A stretch of DNA of 64,000 bases from Verrucomicrobiota bacterium (GCA_038744685.1 JBCDMB010000015.1:1-64000), one strand, 5' to 3'. Shown: positions 35,460 through 44,762, numbered from the stretch's first letter. Notes: generated by a model from the sequence alone, not told the origin. Program-made: numbers and translations.

Positions 35460-36758
35460 GTGGCGGGTGCGATTGGTGCGGGCATTGGCGCTTTGGTGTT
35501 TAGCCTCATCGAAAAATCGGCGGATACACCCTTGCTGTACATTCACGAGAATTATCCGTGGATTCCGCCATTGGTCATTCCCGCGATGCTGCTCCTGATC
35601 CTTTGGCTAAGGGACAAATACTTTCTAGGAACCGATGGAACAGGAATTCCACAGACCATCGCCGCGCTCAAACTCGGACCCGGTGAGGAAAGGGATCGCT
35701 TACTCTCTCTCAAGGTAGCGGGGGGGAAGATTCTCCTCACGTCAATGGGACTCCTCTCCTTTCTTTCGATCGGACGGGAGGGACCGTCGGTTCAGCTCGG
35801 AGCGTGCTGTATGCATACCCTTTCCCGTCTCCGTGGAGTGCCCCAACATCTGGCAGACCGAGGACTGATCCTCGCCGGCGGGGCCGCCGGAATTGCCGCA
35901 GCGTTCAACGCACCTGTCGCTGGAATCGTCTTCGCAATGGAGGAGATCGGGCGTTCCTTTGACAAGCGCAACATGGCCGTGATCGTTCGGACGGTCGTGA
36001 TCGCCTGCGTAATCTGCGTGATCGGTGTGGGCAATGACTACTTCTACGGAAGGCTCCAAGAAGGCACGAACCCGCTCCTTCTCGCTGGCTGGAAACCGTG
36101 GATAGCTGTCCTCTTGATTGGTCTGGTGGGAGGCGCACTGGGCGGCCTGTTTTCCAAGTTACTCCTCATTCTCATGCCATTCGTCTCGAGGATGATCAAA
36201 AAAAGAAAAGTAGTCACCGCATTGGTGATTGGAGCAATGATAGCGGTTATCGGCATTGTTTCAGACGGGCAGAGCTATGGGAGTGGATATGCACAGGCCC
36301 GTGCACTGCTGCTGGAGGGAAGTCCAGCCTATTTCGATACGCTATCCGAAGAAGCGCAGAGCGAACTACTAAAGATCCGTGAAGGAATCACCCCTCTCTA
36401 TCCAGCCTACAGGGCTTCTGCCTCTTTCCTTGTTCTCCTTACCGCTATCCCCGGTGGGCTTTTCGATCCGTCCTTTTCAATAGGTGCCGGCCTCGGTTTG
36501 GCTACGCATTCTCTGTTTGCATGGACTGGCCTTGAACTTCAGGCCATCGTCCTCCTTTTCATGGCTGCCTACTTCGCCGGAGTGGTGCAGAGTCCGATGA
36601 CCTCCTTCATTATTCTCCTGGAAATGACGGGTGTCCTTCTGTTTTCACTTCCCCTAGCCGGAGCTGCTATCACCGCCTACGCAGTCTCGAAGTTGATTTG
36701 CAAGAATGCCCTCTACGAAGCGCTTGCCGAAAATTTTATCCAAAGGAAGAAATTATGA
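35460..36758 (+). CDS. ClC-family chloride channel/antiporter
   Basis: 432 aa as written from the GTG at 35460. Typical motifs: GREGPSVQLGA (residues about 101-111), GGAAGIAAAFNAPVAGIVFAMEEI and GGLFDPSFSIGAGLG. Helix B should begin near SGALFLTVAGAIGAGIGAL, which lies upstream of this GTG. The frame is open back to a CTG at 35397 preceded by AGGAAAG at 7 nt, so the real start is probably there (about 21 residues longer, beginning LNARLTENPSHL). No N-terminal H/E pair for channel versus exchanger can be resolved here. Followed by an ATGA-coupled small gene and cydAB. Confidence 0.85.
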   Translation: MAGAIGAGIGALVFSLIEKSADTPLLYIHENYPWIPPLVIPAMLLLILWLRDKYFLGTDGTGIPQTIAALKLGPGEERDRLLSLKVAGGKILLTSMGLLSFLSIGREGPSVQLGACCMHTLSRLRGVPQHLADRGLILAGGAAGIAAAFNAPVAGIVFAMEEIGRSFDKRNMAVIVRTVVIACVICVIGVGNDYFYGRLQEGTNPLLLAGWKPWIAVLLIGLVGGALGGLFSKLLLILMPFVSRMIKKRKVVTALVIGAMIAVIGIVSDGQSYGSGYAQARALLLEGSPAYFDTLSEEAQSELLKIREGITPLYPAYRASASFLVLLTAIPGGLFDPSFSIGAGLGLATHSLFAWTGLELQAIVLLFMAAYFAGVVQSPMTSFIILLEMTGVLLFSLPLAGAAITAYAVSKLICKNALYEALAENFIQRKKL

Positions 36759-37082
36759 CCACCGCTTGGCTCAATTCCTGCACACTTAGCCTTGCCTTCA
36801 ATCGTCCACATCCTTACTCATTGGGCACCGATCCTACCTAGCGTGGTACTTCTCGAAATAGTCCTCCTAATTCCGTTCGTCGCTGGCTTTGTGATCGGTT
36901 TACATTCACTTCTGCGGCCTGCATCCCATCCGAACTTCGAGGGACTTTTTAAGAGAATTTATCGCAGAACCGAGTGGAATGAACGCAACCCAGAGACCTT
37001 TACCCGCAGGATTGGATTTATTATTTTCCTAGTGAGTATCCTATACGGAGTGGGAATCATTGTCCCTCTCATGGCACGGTGA
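36755..37082 (+). CDS. Small membrane protein between clc and cydA, with frame break
   Basis: A 96-codon frame from TTG at 36792 to 37082 encodes two membrane helices (VVLLEIVLLIPFVAGFVIG and GFIIFLVSILYGVGIIVPL). It has no ribosome-binding site. The well-placed start is ATG at 36755, which overlaps the clc stop (ATGA) and has AGGAAG 5 nt before it, but in that frame there is a stop at 36839. The likely product starts at 36755 and switches frame (+1) before 36839, either by frameshifting, by a pseudogene mutation or by a sequencing error. Not recognised by family. It is 18 bp upstream of cydA. Confidence 0.45.
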
Positions 37083-37100
37083 GCTAATCTTCTAGTAATA

Positions 37101-38732
37101 GTGGACATCGAAATCCTTTCGCGGATCCAATTCGCATTTACGATCTCGTTTCACTACCTATTCCCGCCGATGACCATCGGCCTAGGTCTGATTTTGGTGA
37201 TTATCTCGGGGCTTTGGCTAAAGACCCGTAACCCTCTCTACCACAACATGGGGAGGTTCTGGACCCGCATCTTTGGGCTGATCTTCGCGATTGGCGTTGC
37301 CTCAGGCATCGTGATGGAGTTCGAATTCGGAACCAATTGGGCGACCTACTCCCGTTTCGTCGGAGACGTCTTTGGCTCTCCGCTCGCGATTGAGGGCATT
37401 TACGCATTTTTTCTCGAGTCCGGCTTCCTCGCAATCCTTCTCTTTGGCTGGGACAAGGTAGGGCCACGCCTCCACTTTTTCTCGACCTGCATGGTCGCTC
37501 TGGGTTCCCACTTTAGCGCGATCTGGATTCTCGTGGCCAATTCATGGATGCAGACTCCCGCAGGATACCACCTTGCAAAACGCTTCAAAGTCGATGAGGA
37601 AGGCACACAGCACCCACTTACCGCAGATCTCGCAGAGGGCTCGTATACCTTTGAAGAAGTACCACTGCCGAAAGACTACGTTCTCCAAGCCGAAGACCTC
37701 GATAGCGTGCGCGCGGTGATTACCGACTTTTGGGAGATGCTCTTCAGTCCTTCATCAATGGATCGACTGGTCCATACCGTGCTCGCTTGCTGGCTAGTTG
37801 GAACTTTTTTGGTGATCAGCGTCAGTGCGTTCTACCTCCTCAAGAATCGCCATATTCCGTTTGCCAAAATGAGCATGAAAATTGCGCTCATTGTTGCAGC
37901 AATCACCACTGTCCTCCAATTCTGGAGTGCAGATTCAACCGCCCGCGGTGTAGCCGAAAACCAGCCAACCAAGCTCGCTGCGATCGAGGGCCTAGCTCAA
38001 ACCACCGCCGATGCTCCCCTTGGAATAATAGGCTGGGTTTCCTGGGAGAAAGACGAAGAGGGAAATCGAATCGGCATCCGGGAAACTTCTCTGAAAATTC
38101 CCTACCTACTGAGTATTCTGGTATCCGGAGACTTTCTTCATCCAATCAAAGCAAGCCAGACCATCGTAAAAGGGTTGGAGGAACTGCCTAGCGACGAATT
38201 TCTTCTTAGCCGGCACCCCAATGCCACTCCTGAAGAACTGAAAACCATCCGTCCCAACTATTGGCCAAACGTTCCGGTCATATTTCAAACCTACCACATA
38301 ATGATCGCCTGTGGAATCGCGCTATTTTTCATCGCGTGGGCAGGACTTTGGTTCTGGAAGACGGGTCGCTTGTGGACGACCGACAACCGATTTACCCGTT
38401 GGTACCTAATCATTTGCGTTTTCTCTGTCTTTCTTCCGCAGTTGGCTGGTCAAGCCGGTTGGTACACAGCCGAAATGGGGCGACAGCCGTGGATCGTTTA
38501 CGAAATTTTAAAGACCAGCGAGGGCCTTTCGAAAGCAGTTCGGGCTGAACAGGTTCTCACTTCACTCATCTTGTTTGGCCTGATCTACGCGCTCCTCTTT
38601 CTCGTCTTCTTGTACACCCTGCACACCAAGATTCACCACGGCCCCAGTGACGACATCTCCGGCGAGCAGATCCCGGAAAAGTGGCGTTCGATCGAGGTGC
38701 TCAGCGAAAAAACCAGAGGATTGTCCAAATGA
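37101..38732 (+). CDS. cydA: Cytochrome bd ubiquinol oxidase subunit I
   Basis: 543 aa. CydA binds hemes b558, b595 and d and oxidises quinol. The start DIEILSRIQFAFTISFHYLFPPMTIGL matches E. coli CydA, with the b595 ligand His18; EFGTNWATYSRFVGDVFGSPLAIEGIYAFF, NSWMQTPAGY and AENQPTKLAAIEG are family signatures, and YHIMIACG holds a b558 ligand Met. The stretch between helices 4 and 5 (residues about 160-210, KRFKVDEEGTQHPL...) is long and hydrophilic, so the Q-loop region is longer than the minimal type. The start is GTG. No CydX is visible. Works with CydB. Confidence 0.95.
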   Translation: MDIEILSRIQFAFTISFHYLFPPMTIGLGLILVIISGLWLKTRNPLYHNMGRFWTRIFGLIFAIGVASGIVMEFEFGTNWATYSRFVGDVFGSPLAIEGIYAFFLESGFLAILLFGWDKVGPRLHFFSTCMVALGSHFSAIWILVANSWMQTPAGYHLAKRFKVDEEGTQHPLTADLAEGSYTFEEVPLPKDYVLQAEDLDSVRAVITDFWEMLFSPSSMDRLVHTVLACWLVGTFLVISVSAFYLLKNRHIPFAKMSMKIALIVAAITTVLQFWSADSTARGVAENQPTKLAAIEGLAQTTADAPLGIIGWVSWEKDEEGNRIGIRETSLKIPYLLSILVSGDFLHPIKASQTIVKGLEELPSDEFLLSRHPNATPEELKTIRPNYWPNVPVIFQTYHIMIACGIALFFIAWAGLWFWKTGRLWTTDNRFTRWYLIICVFSVFLPQLAGQAGWYTAEMGRQPWIVYEILKTSEGLSKAVRAEQVLTSLILFGLIYALLFLVFLYTLHTKIHHGPSDDISGEQIPEKWRSIEVLSEKTRGLSK

Positions 38733-39757
38733 TCGCCTTCGATCTTCCTACCTTTTGGTTTGTTCTTGTTGGTATCCTTTTTACCGGATACGCCATGCTG
38801 GACGGATTCGACCTCGGCGTAGGAGCCCTCCACTTGTTTACGAAAACTGACGAAGAGCGGCGGATACTGCTCAATTCAATCGGCCCGGTCTGGGATGGAA
38901 ACGAAGTGTGGCTCGTTACGGGGGGCGGGGCCCTTTTTGCAGCCTTTCCTGAGGTCTACGCCACGGTTTTCTCTGGATTCTACGACGCTTTTATGTTCCT
39001 GCTCTTCGCCCTCATTTTTCGGGCTGTGGCTATCGAGCTGAGAAGCAAGCAGCCACAACTTCTATGGAGGAGGAGCTGGGACAAAGCGTTTGCCGTTGGC
39101 AGTGTGCTGTCGTCCTTTCTGATCGGAGTGGCAATGGGGAATGTGGTCTGGGGGATTCCGCTGGATGTTCATCATGAATTCACAGGAAACCTTCTTACCC
39201 TACTCCACCCTTATGCCTTGTTGCTCGGCTTCACCACAGTGGCACTTTTTGCGATGCATGGTAACATTTACCTGATCCTGAAGACAGAGGGAGAGCTTCA
39301 GGCAAAGCTCAAGCGGTGGATAAAGATAACCATACCGATTTACATGGTTCTGTTCCTGATAGTGGGTCTGAGCACCCCATTCGTCTCCGAACATGTCGCC
39401 AAGGCCTTCGATGAGCGACCAGCCATTCTCTTTGTTCTCTTCGCTCTGGCCTTGTTGCTTGCATTCAATATCCCACGAGAGGTGTACCATGGACGCGAGA
39501 ATATCGCCTTCGTCAGCTCATGTGGATCGATGATTGCGCTAATGACTCTCCTCGCGGCTACCATCTACCCGACAATGGTTTTTTCGACTCCAAACATCAA
39601 AAATTCCCTCACGATTTACAACGGATCCTCTACCGAGAATACCCTGAACTTCATGATGATCGTAGCGCTTGTCGGAGTTCCAATTGTTTTAACTTACACG
39701 GTTTCGGTGTATTATATCTTCCGCGGCAAAGTAAAAATCACTGAAGAAAGCTACTAG
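38729..39757 (+). CDS. cydB: Cytochrome bd ubiquinol oxidase subunit II
   Basis: 342 aa from the ATG at 38729, which overlaps the cydA stop (ATGA); the longer frame is not needed. Signatures are LVGILFTGYAMLDGFDLGVGAL and IGPVWDGNEVWLVTGGGALFAAFP near the N-terminus, and GVPIVLTYTVSVYYIFRGKVK at the C-terminus. The second, non-heme subunit of the high-affinity oxidase. galM starts 1 bp later. Confidence 0.95.
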   Translation: MIAFDLPTFWFVLVGILFTGYAMLDGFDLGVGALHLFTKTDEERRILLNSIGPVWDGNEVWLVTGGGALFAAFPEVYATVFSGFYDAFMFLLFALIFRAVAIELRSKQPQLLWRRSWDKAFAVGSVLSSFLIGVAMGNVVWGIPLDVHHEFTGNLLTLLHPYALLLGFTTVALFAMHGNIYLILKTEGELQAKLKRWIKITIPIYMVLFLIVGLSTPFVSEHVAKAFDERPAILFVLFALALLLAFNIPREVYHGRENIAFVSSCGSMIALMTLLAATIYPTMVFSTPNIKNSLTIYNGSSTENTLNFMMIVALVGVPIVLTYTVSVYYIFRGKVKITEESY

Positions 39758-39758
39758 C

Positions 39759-40829
39759 ATGCCTCCCATTGAAATTGAATCATTTGGAAACCTACCCGAC
39801 GGCCGGGAGGTCTCCCGCTTTACCTTGAGTAACTCCAATGGGATGGTTGTGCGTCTCATCAACTACGGTGGGATTGTTCAGGAAATTCATACTCCGGACA
39901 CCAGTGGGAACCCCGCTGATGTAGTCCTCGGAGAACCCGATCTCGCCGGGTATCTTGACCATCATCCCCACTATGGAGCCATAACCGGAAGATACGCCAA
40001 TCGAATTCGCGACGCCGAGTTCGCCCTCGATGGGCACACTTACCATCTTCCGAAAAATAAGTTCAATAAGTATTGCCTCCACGGAGGGTTCAAGGGATTT
40101 GACAAGAAACTCTGGTCGGCAGCTACGATGAACGATGGTGCAGATTCCCTGGTCCAATTGTCGTACACTAGTCCTGACGGCGAAGAAGGGTTCCCGGGAA
40201 AACTGGAAACCATGGTGAGCTATCGCCTCACCTCCGGAAACGAATTGCGAATTGAATATACCGCCCAATCAGACCGGACAACAGTGATCAACCTGACCAA
40301 CCACAGTTACTTCAATTTGGGAGGGCCGGAGAGTCATTCGATCAAAGATCACGAAGTCTGCATACGTGCGCCGTTCTTCGTGCCCACCGACGAAGACGAT
40401 ATACCAACAGGAGAGATCCTTGCTGTTGACGGAACTGATTTTGACCTTCGGAAATCTGTGCCTGTCGGTGAGAGGCTCGCTAGCGATCATCCGCAGATCC
40501 TGCGGGTCGGCGGATTCGACCACTCTTTCCTTTTCGGTCAGCGTAGCCATGACCGGGACTGGGACTGCCGCGTGGTTCATCCCGGCAGTGGGCGAACCAT
40601 GGAGGTTTTGACTAGTGAACCTGCAGTGCAACTCTACACCGCAAATACTCTCGGTGATACCACGCTACCCGGAAAAAACGGAGAGAAACCCAGAAACCAC
40701 CAAGCACTCTGCCTCGAAACCCAGCATCTCGCAAACAGTCCAAACGAGCCTCACTTTCCCTCGACGGTATTAAAGCCGGGAGACACGTTTCGCAGCTTTA
40801 CGGTATATCGATTTGGCGTGGAGAATTGA
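39759..40829 (+). CDS. galM: Galactose mutarotase (aldose 1-epimerase)
   Basis: 356 aa, one beta-supersandwich domain. It interconverts alpha and beta aldoses. Typical stretches are GAITGRYANRIRDAEFALDGHTYHL (Arg and His of the active site), NKYCLHGGFKGFDKKLW, NLTNHSYFNLGG and the C-terminal LCLETQHLANSPNEPHFPSTVLKPGDTF with the catalytic Glu. It begins 1 bp after the cydB stop, so it is at the end of the rsmD-clc-cydAB run; metabolic linkage is not implied. Confidence 0.94.
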   Translation: MPPIEIESFGNLPDGREVSRFTLSNSNGMVVRLINYGGIVQEIHTPDTSGNPADVVLGEPDLAGYLDHHPHYGAITGRYANRIRDAEFALDGHTYHLPKNKFNKYCLHGGFKGFDKKLWSAATMNDGADSLVQLSYTSPDGEEGFPGKLETMVSYRLTSGNELRIEYTAQSDRTTVINLTNHSYFNLGGPESHSIKDHEVCIRAPFFVPTDEDDIPTGEILAVDGTDFDLRKSVPVGERLASDHPQILRVGGFDHSFLFGQRSHDRDWDCRVVHPGSGRTMEVLTSEPAVQLYTANTLGDTTLPGKNGEKPRNHQALCLETQHLANSPNEPHFPSTVLKPGDTFRSFTVYRFGVEN

Positions 40830-40889
40830 ACCAAGACCACTTCCGCGTTCGCTCAGGTCTCCTTGGTGGAGACAAGTCCTCGGTTCTTC

Positions 40890-41315
40890 CTAAGCCCACA
40901 GAAATTCGAGAGGCCAATTCGCCCAAAGAACCAAACCCCACGTCGCTCCCGCAAAGACCAACGTCAGAAAAACGGCAGCGCTCCCTAGGTCTTTCGCGCG
41001 TTTTGCTATAGGGTGCAGGTCAAATGAAATGTAGTCGATACAACACTCCACCGCCGTGTTGAGAAGCTCTGTAACCAGAACGAAAAACAAAACCCCAACG
41101 AGCAAGACCTTTTCGGTCACCGGTAACTCAAGCACAATCGCAAGAGGTATCAATATACAGGCCAAAACGATCTCTTGACGAAAAGCCGCTTCGTGTTTGA
41201 GGGCTGCCCCGATACCGTCTATTGAATGATTGGCCGCTCGAATCAAGCGCATGAACCCCTTAGCCTGTGTTGGCTTTCCCCCCTCAGAGGATCCTATCTC
41301 ACCTACCTCAGACAT
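40890..41315 (-). CDS. dgkA: Diacylglycerol kinase (prokaryotic DgkA)
   Basis: 141 aa with three helices. It phosphorylates diacylglycerol from membrane-derived oligosaccharide or lipid turnover. The conserved LIRAANHSIDGIGAALKHEAAFRQEI, and VTELLNTAVECCIDYISFDLHPIAKRAKDLGSAAV (catalytic Glu, Asp) are clear; the N-terminal 20 residues are extra. The gene lies 33 bp from the aminotransferase end on the same strand, so they may be cotranscribed. Confidence 0.92.
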   Translation of the reverse strand: MSEVGEIGSSEGGKPTQAKGFMRLIRAANHSIDGIGAALKHEAAFRQEIVLACILIPLAIVLELPVTEKVLLVGVLFFVLVTELLNTAVECCIDYISFDLHPIAKRAKDLGSAAVFLTLVFAGATWGLVLWANWPLEFLWA

Positions 41316-41347
41316 TCTCCGTTCACTGCTGTTCGAAAATTCCGTTT

Positions 41348-42544
41348 CTAGGAGAATTCAGACTCGATAAAGTCTTTCAAGCGCTCCAACCCGCGGTCGA
41401 TAACGTCGTCCGACGTCGCATAACTTAGCCGAATCCCGCTTTTACTTCCGAACCCTTCTCCGGCGACCACTGCAACCAACTTTTTCTCCAAAAGGTCTTT
41501 GGCAAAATCCGCTGGAGCTATCTCCAGGGCACTAATATCGGGGAAAAGGTAAAACGCTCCGGTAGAACGGTAGCAGGAAACTCCTCGAATTGAATTGAGA
41601 CCCTCTAACAGCTTTATCCGCCTACGGTCAAAGACCTGTATCATCTTGTCCATCTCGCGTCTCGCCAGATCCCAATTTCTCATTGCTGCCAGTGCGCCGT
41701 ATTGGGCGAAGGTCGTAGCATTGGAAGTCGTCTGGCTTTGCAGACTGGAGACTGCTTTTGCAATTTCGGGAGTGGCGACCAGGGTGCCAAGACGCCATCC
41801 CGTCATTGAAAACGTTTTACTAAATCCTCCTACCGTTATCACCAGGCGCGCGGCTTCTTCCGAAATCGAGGCGGGAGATAAATGCTCGCTGTCGTCATAG
41901 AGAAGATACTCATAGATTTCATCCGACAAAATCAGGATCCCGTGTTGTGAACAAATCTCGAAGATTCTGCGGATTAGTTCAGGAGGGTAAACTCCACCGG
42001 TCGGGTTCGAAGGACTGTTTAGGATGAGGAGTTTTGTCTTCTCCGTGACGGCCTCTTGAAGTCGGTCCGGATCAAGGCAAAACCCATCCGAGATTTTTGT
42101 TTCGAGTATTTTGGGAATGCCCCCGGCCAACTTTACCATTTCCGGGTAGCTTACCCAGAAAGGTGCCGGAATCAGCACTTCATCTCCATGGTTGCAGACC
42201 GCCTGTATGGCCAAATAACAACTATACTTTCCTCCCGGACTCACCACCACTTGAGAGCTTTCGCAGGAGGAAAATCCGTTGTCCCTTTTATACTTCTCGG
42301 CAAGTGCCTCTCTCAATTCCGGTAGACCTGGAGCAGGTGCATACTTCGTCTTTCCGTCATGAACCGCCTGAATGCAGGCTTCCTTGATAAACTCCGGTGT
42401 ATCAAAATCAGGTTCTCCCGCACCAAAACCACAAACGTCGCGGCCTTCGGCTTTGAGTGCCTTTGCCTTGGCATCCACAGCGAGCGTTGGAGAAGGCTCA
42501 ATAGCCAAGGCTCTAGCGGACAGAAACTTTTGGAATCCTTCCAT
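41348..42544 (-). CDS. aspC: Class I aspartate/aromatic aminotransferase
   Basis: 398 aa from the ATG at 42544; a TTG six bases earlier adds only MG. The PLP-binding lysine is in [18 protein letters not shown], and [26 protein letters not shown] and [11 protein letters not shown] are the family signature. The N-terminus [22 protein letters not shown] is typical of AspB-like enzymes that make aspartate from oxaloacetate, but related enzymes of the same class accept other substrates. Upstream of dgkA. Confidence 0.9.
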   Translation of the reverse strand: MEGFQKFLSARALAIEPSPTLAVDAKAKALKAEGRDVCGFGAGEPDFDTPEFIKEACIQAVHDGKTKYAPAPGLPELREALAEKYKRDNGFSSCESSQVVVSPGGKYSCYLAIQAVCNHGDEVLIPAPFWVSYPEMVKLAGGIPKILETKISDGFCLDPDRLQEAVTEKTKLLILNSPSNPTGGVYPPELIRRIFEICSQHGILILSDEIYEYLLYDDSEHLSPASISEEAARLVITVGGFSKTFSMTGWRLGTLVATPEIAKAVSSLQSQTTSNATTFAQYGALAAMRNWDLARREMDKMIQVFDRRRIKLLEGLNSIRGVSCYRSTGAFYLFPDISALEIAPADFAKDLLEKKLVAVVAGEGFGSKSGIRLSYATSDDVIDRGLERLKDFIESEFS

Positions 42545-42855
42545 GCCCAATGAGGAAACAAGATACTAGTTCAGGTTCAAGAGAACCTTTCATTTCAAAA
42601 TGGGTAGTTCTCCCTTTCCCTTAAATCCAGAGGGTAGCGGGAGCTCCGAGTTCGAGACCGAACGGACCCGGCCCAGCCGGAGCTCAAGTCCAAACAGGCC
42701 TATCTCTTACTCCCAAAGAATCTGGTATCTCTCCCTACTGAAGTGCGGATACCAAAACCGCTTAGAAAAGGGTAAAAGCACGTTTCACTGGCACCGGCTC
42801 CAGGTGAAACCTTCACCCGGAGCCAGCCAGCTCGTGAAACCGCCTTAAAAGCGTA
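42545..42855. other. Intergenic region with downstream hairpin of the H1-like gene
   Basis: About 310 bp between the aminotransferase start and the H1-like gene end. An open frame at 42600-42848 has no ribosome-binding site and an implausible composition, so no gene is called. The main structure is the long hairpin at 42782-42840. Confidence 0.5.
42782..42840 (-). terminator. Long imperfect hairpin after the H1-like gene
   Basis: GTTTCAC (42782-42788) pairs with GTGAAAC (42834-42840), GGCTCC (42796-42801) pairs with GGAGCC (42819-42824) and AGGTGAA pairs with TTCACCC inside. It starts 16 bp after the stop of the H1-like gene on the minus strand. Stability suggests termination or protection of the mRNA end; a T-run is lacking, so it is only a candidate. 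Confidence 0.45.
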
Positions 42856-43539
42856 TTACTTCTTCTTCTTTTTGGCCGCCTTCTTTACAGCCTTTTTCGC
42901 TGCCTTCTTGGCAGGTGCTTTCTTCACCGCCTTCTTGGTAGCTTTCTTGGCTGCCTTTTTCGCAACCTTCTTGACGGTCTTTTTCTTGGCCTTTTTCGCC
43001 ACCTTTTTGACAGCCTTCTTGGCTACCTTCTTAGTCGCTTTTTTTGCAGCTTTCTTCGCAGCCTTCTTGGTCACTTTCTTAGTGACTTTCTTTGCAGCCT
43101 TTTTGGCAACCTTCTTTGAAGGAGCCTTCTTGACTGCTTTTTTAGCCGTTTTCTTCACAGCCTTCTTGGCCGCCTTTTTGGCCGCCTTTTTTTTCACTGT
43201 TTTCTTTGCCATGTCTGTTTTGCTGGTTTCACGAACCACTTCACGGAGCGGTTTTTCGGAGAGCGCACCAAGAGCGGCGCGCAACACTTCTCCAAAACTT
43301 ACTTTATTCTTTTTAGAAACACGGGACACCACATCACGCAGTTTTGGGTCGAGGCGAACTGACAGTTGGCGGGTCTTAGAGGTTTCAGGATTAAAGTGAT
43401 CGTAATCGAAAATCTGAAGGGCAATCCGGATTACATCGCTAAGATTTTTAGCACCGGTAAGGTCTACCAATTCTCTTAACTTCCGGAAGGATTCTTCATC
43501 CACCTCAAAGGTGAGCGGAGTCGAATAATTGATAGCCAT
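42856..43539 (-). CDS. Tandem ribbon-helix-helix protein with histone-H1-like Lys/Ala tail
   Basis: 227 aa from the ATG at 43539 (MAINYSTPLTF). Residues 8-45 (LTFEVDEESFRKLRELVDL, then NLSDVIRIALQIF) and 58-94 (RQLSVRLDPKLRDVVSRV, then SFGEVLRAALGAL) each look like a ribbon-helix-helix DNA-binding unit. From residue 110 to the end runs a tail of about 118 residues made of AAKK/VAKK/KAPAKK repeats, as in histone H1 and the chlamydial Hc1. An internal Met110 begins this tail and could start a separate H1-like product, but no ribosome-binding site is there. This suggests a protein that binds specific or curved DNA and compacts the nucleoid. Confidence 0.8.
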   Translation of the reverse strand: MAINYSTPLTFEVDEESFRKLRELVDLTGAKNLSDVIRIALQIFDYDHFNPETSKTRQLSVRLDPKLRDVVSRVSKKNKVSFGEVLRAALGALSEKPLREVVRETSKTDMAKKTVKKKAAKKAAKKAVKKTAKKAVKKAPSKKVAKKAAKKVTKKVTKKAAKKAAKKATKKVAKKAVKKVAKKAKKKTVKKVAKKAAKKATKKAVKKAPAKKAAKKAVKKAAKKKKK

Positions 43540-43882
43540 AGTTCCCGGAGTTTCGAGGACTAAACCGCTTTGAAAGCAGCCCGTCAATACTGGTTTTCCA
43601 TCCTTACCTCCAAGACATGCTTTCTTTCAATCGGATGACCGAACCCAACCATTATCTTTGTATCCAAAAAACACTGATCTCGTAATTGCCGATCACCAGA
43701 AATAATTCCTGATGTTAACCCCGAGAACTCAAACCAATCACCATCATTGGATGATGAACGTTCTGCAATCAGGCCGAAATGAAAACGGTTCTTGATCGAT
43801 AAACAAATGCCTTTGAAGCATCGATCCCACTCCCGGAAACTTTACTCCTCTTTAAGGAGAGAAACGCACAAGATCAAAAGAG
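43540..43882. other. Intergenic region upstream of the H1-like gene
   Basis: About 340 bp with no supported gene. It should contain the promoter of the H1-like gene and the 3' end of the LolA-like gene. The ACTCCTCTTTAAGGAGAG near 43846-43863 could form a short hairpin after the LolA-like gene; nothing else was recognised. Confidence 0.4.
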
Positions 43883-44758
43883 TTATCCCTTGCCCAAGGT
43901 TGGTGCTTCGCCCGTTGTCTCAACAGTATCGGCTAAACCATCAGGTGTAAAAGTTTCCAACGGAAGCACCAGTTCAACAACTGCGTCATCGATCCGCCAT
44001 TCCGTCCGGTCCCTTGTCCTTTCGTCTACCACTTCCAACCGTCGAACGATCCAAGTGTCTGAAATCTTCTTAAAACTTCTCGCCTCTAATGAACGGATCA
44101 CATCACCATCTGCATTCAAATACTCAACTCGAATCGGAGCATCAAAACGAGCGTCCAAAGCAACCATCACTGTTGCAGGTCCATCCCTCGGAAGCAGAGT
44201 CTTCCACTCCTCCGGAGGAGAGAATCGAAACCAGTGAGCTGGGCTATCGAGCACTCTCTCCGATTTCACATATTCCGCCTCTGTCCAATCAAGGTAAGGG
44301 GTCAAAAGGTCGAAGGCAGTCAGGTCCATTCCCTCGAGGAGAGGTTGAAACAGCTGCCCGCTGGGTAACTCAGCGAGACCTCCCTCCAAACTCCATTCCC
44401 ATCCGGTAGGACTTTTTCCACCTAGAAACAAAAACCTCTGGGAGGGAGCGAAACCATCTGGCTCCTGCTCTATACGTAGATCGAGGTCTCTCCCCCGCCA
44501 ACCTGTAAAAACGCGAATGGGAAGTACCGTGCGTTCTCCTCGGCGAGGGTAATGAGTCAAACGACCGTCGAGAACCGAATCCATTCCTCCGCGGGTCCGC
44601 AGAAACGAATTCAGGAAAATCTCAGCCTCCGCCGCCGAAAGAGGATTTACGTCTCTAGCCGTTCGTCCGAAATCCCTGCCAGCTTGACCCGATACCCACG
44701 TTACCGCTGCCAAAGATAGAAAAGCACAGACGCAAAACCTTTGAAGGCTCCGCGTCAT
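43883..44758 (-). CDS. LolA/outer-membrane lipoprotein-sorting-like secreted protein
   Basis: 291 aa. A signal peptide is at residues 1-24 (MTRSLQRFCVCAFLSLAAVTWVSG). The rest has the half-barrel character of the LolA/LolB or MucB/RseB superfamily, e.g. YLDWTEAEYVKSERVLDSPAHWFRF, PIRVEYLNADGDVIRSLEARSFKKI and TWIVRRLEVVDERTRDRTEWRIDDAVVEL. It is not a close LolA. The start is 5 bp after the secG stop, so it is probably coupled to secG, suggesting a role in protein export or the outer membrane. Confidence 0.6.
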   Translation of the reverse strand: MTRSLQRFCVCAFLSLAAVTWVSGQAGRDFGRTARDVNPLSAAEAEIFLNSFLRTRGGMDSVLDGRLTHYPRRGERTVLPIRVFTGWRGRDLDLRIEQEPDGFAPSQRFLFLGGKSPTGWEWSLEGGLAELPSGQLFQPLLEGMDLTAFDLLTPYLDWTEAEYVKSERVLDSPAHWFRFSPPEEWKTLLPRDGPATVMVALDARFDAPIRVEYLNADGDVIRSLEARSFKKISDTWIVRRLEVVDERTRDRTEWRIDDAVVELVLPLETFTPDGLADTVETTGEAPTLGKG

Positions 44759-44762
44759 GTCC

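Noticed and set aside
42600-42848. 82-aa frame in the aminotransferase/H1-like gap
   Set aside because: No ribosome-binding site, Ser/Pro-rich random-looking text and overlap with the long hairpin.
42872-43399. 175-aa frame antisense to the H1-like gene (many AFF/FAA repeats)
   Set aside because: It is the complement of the AAKK tail; hydrophobic repeats are a by-product of reading AAG/GCC in reverse.
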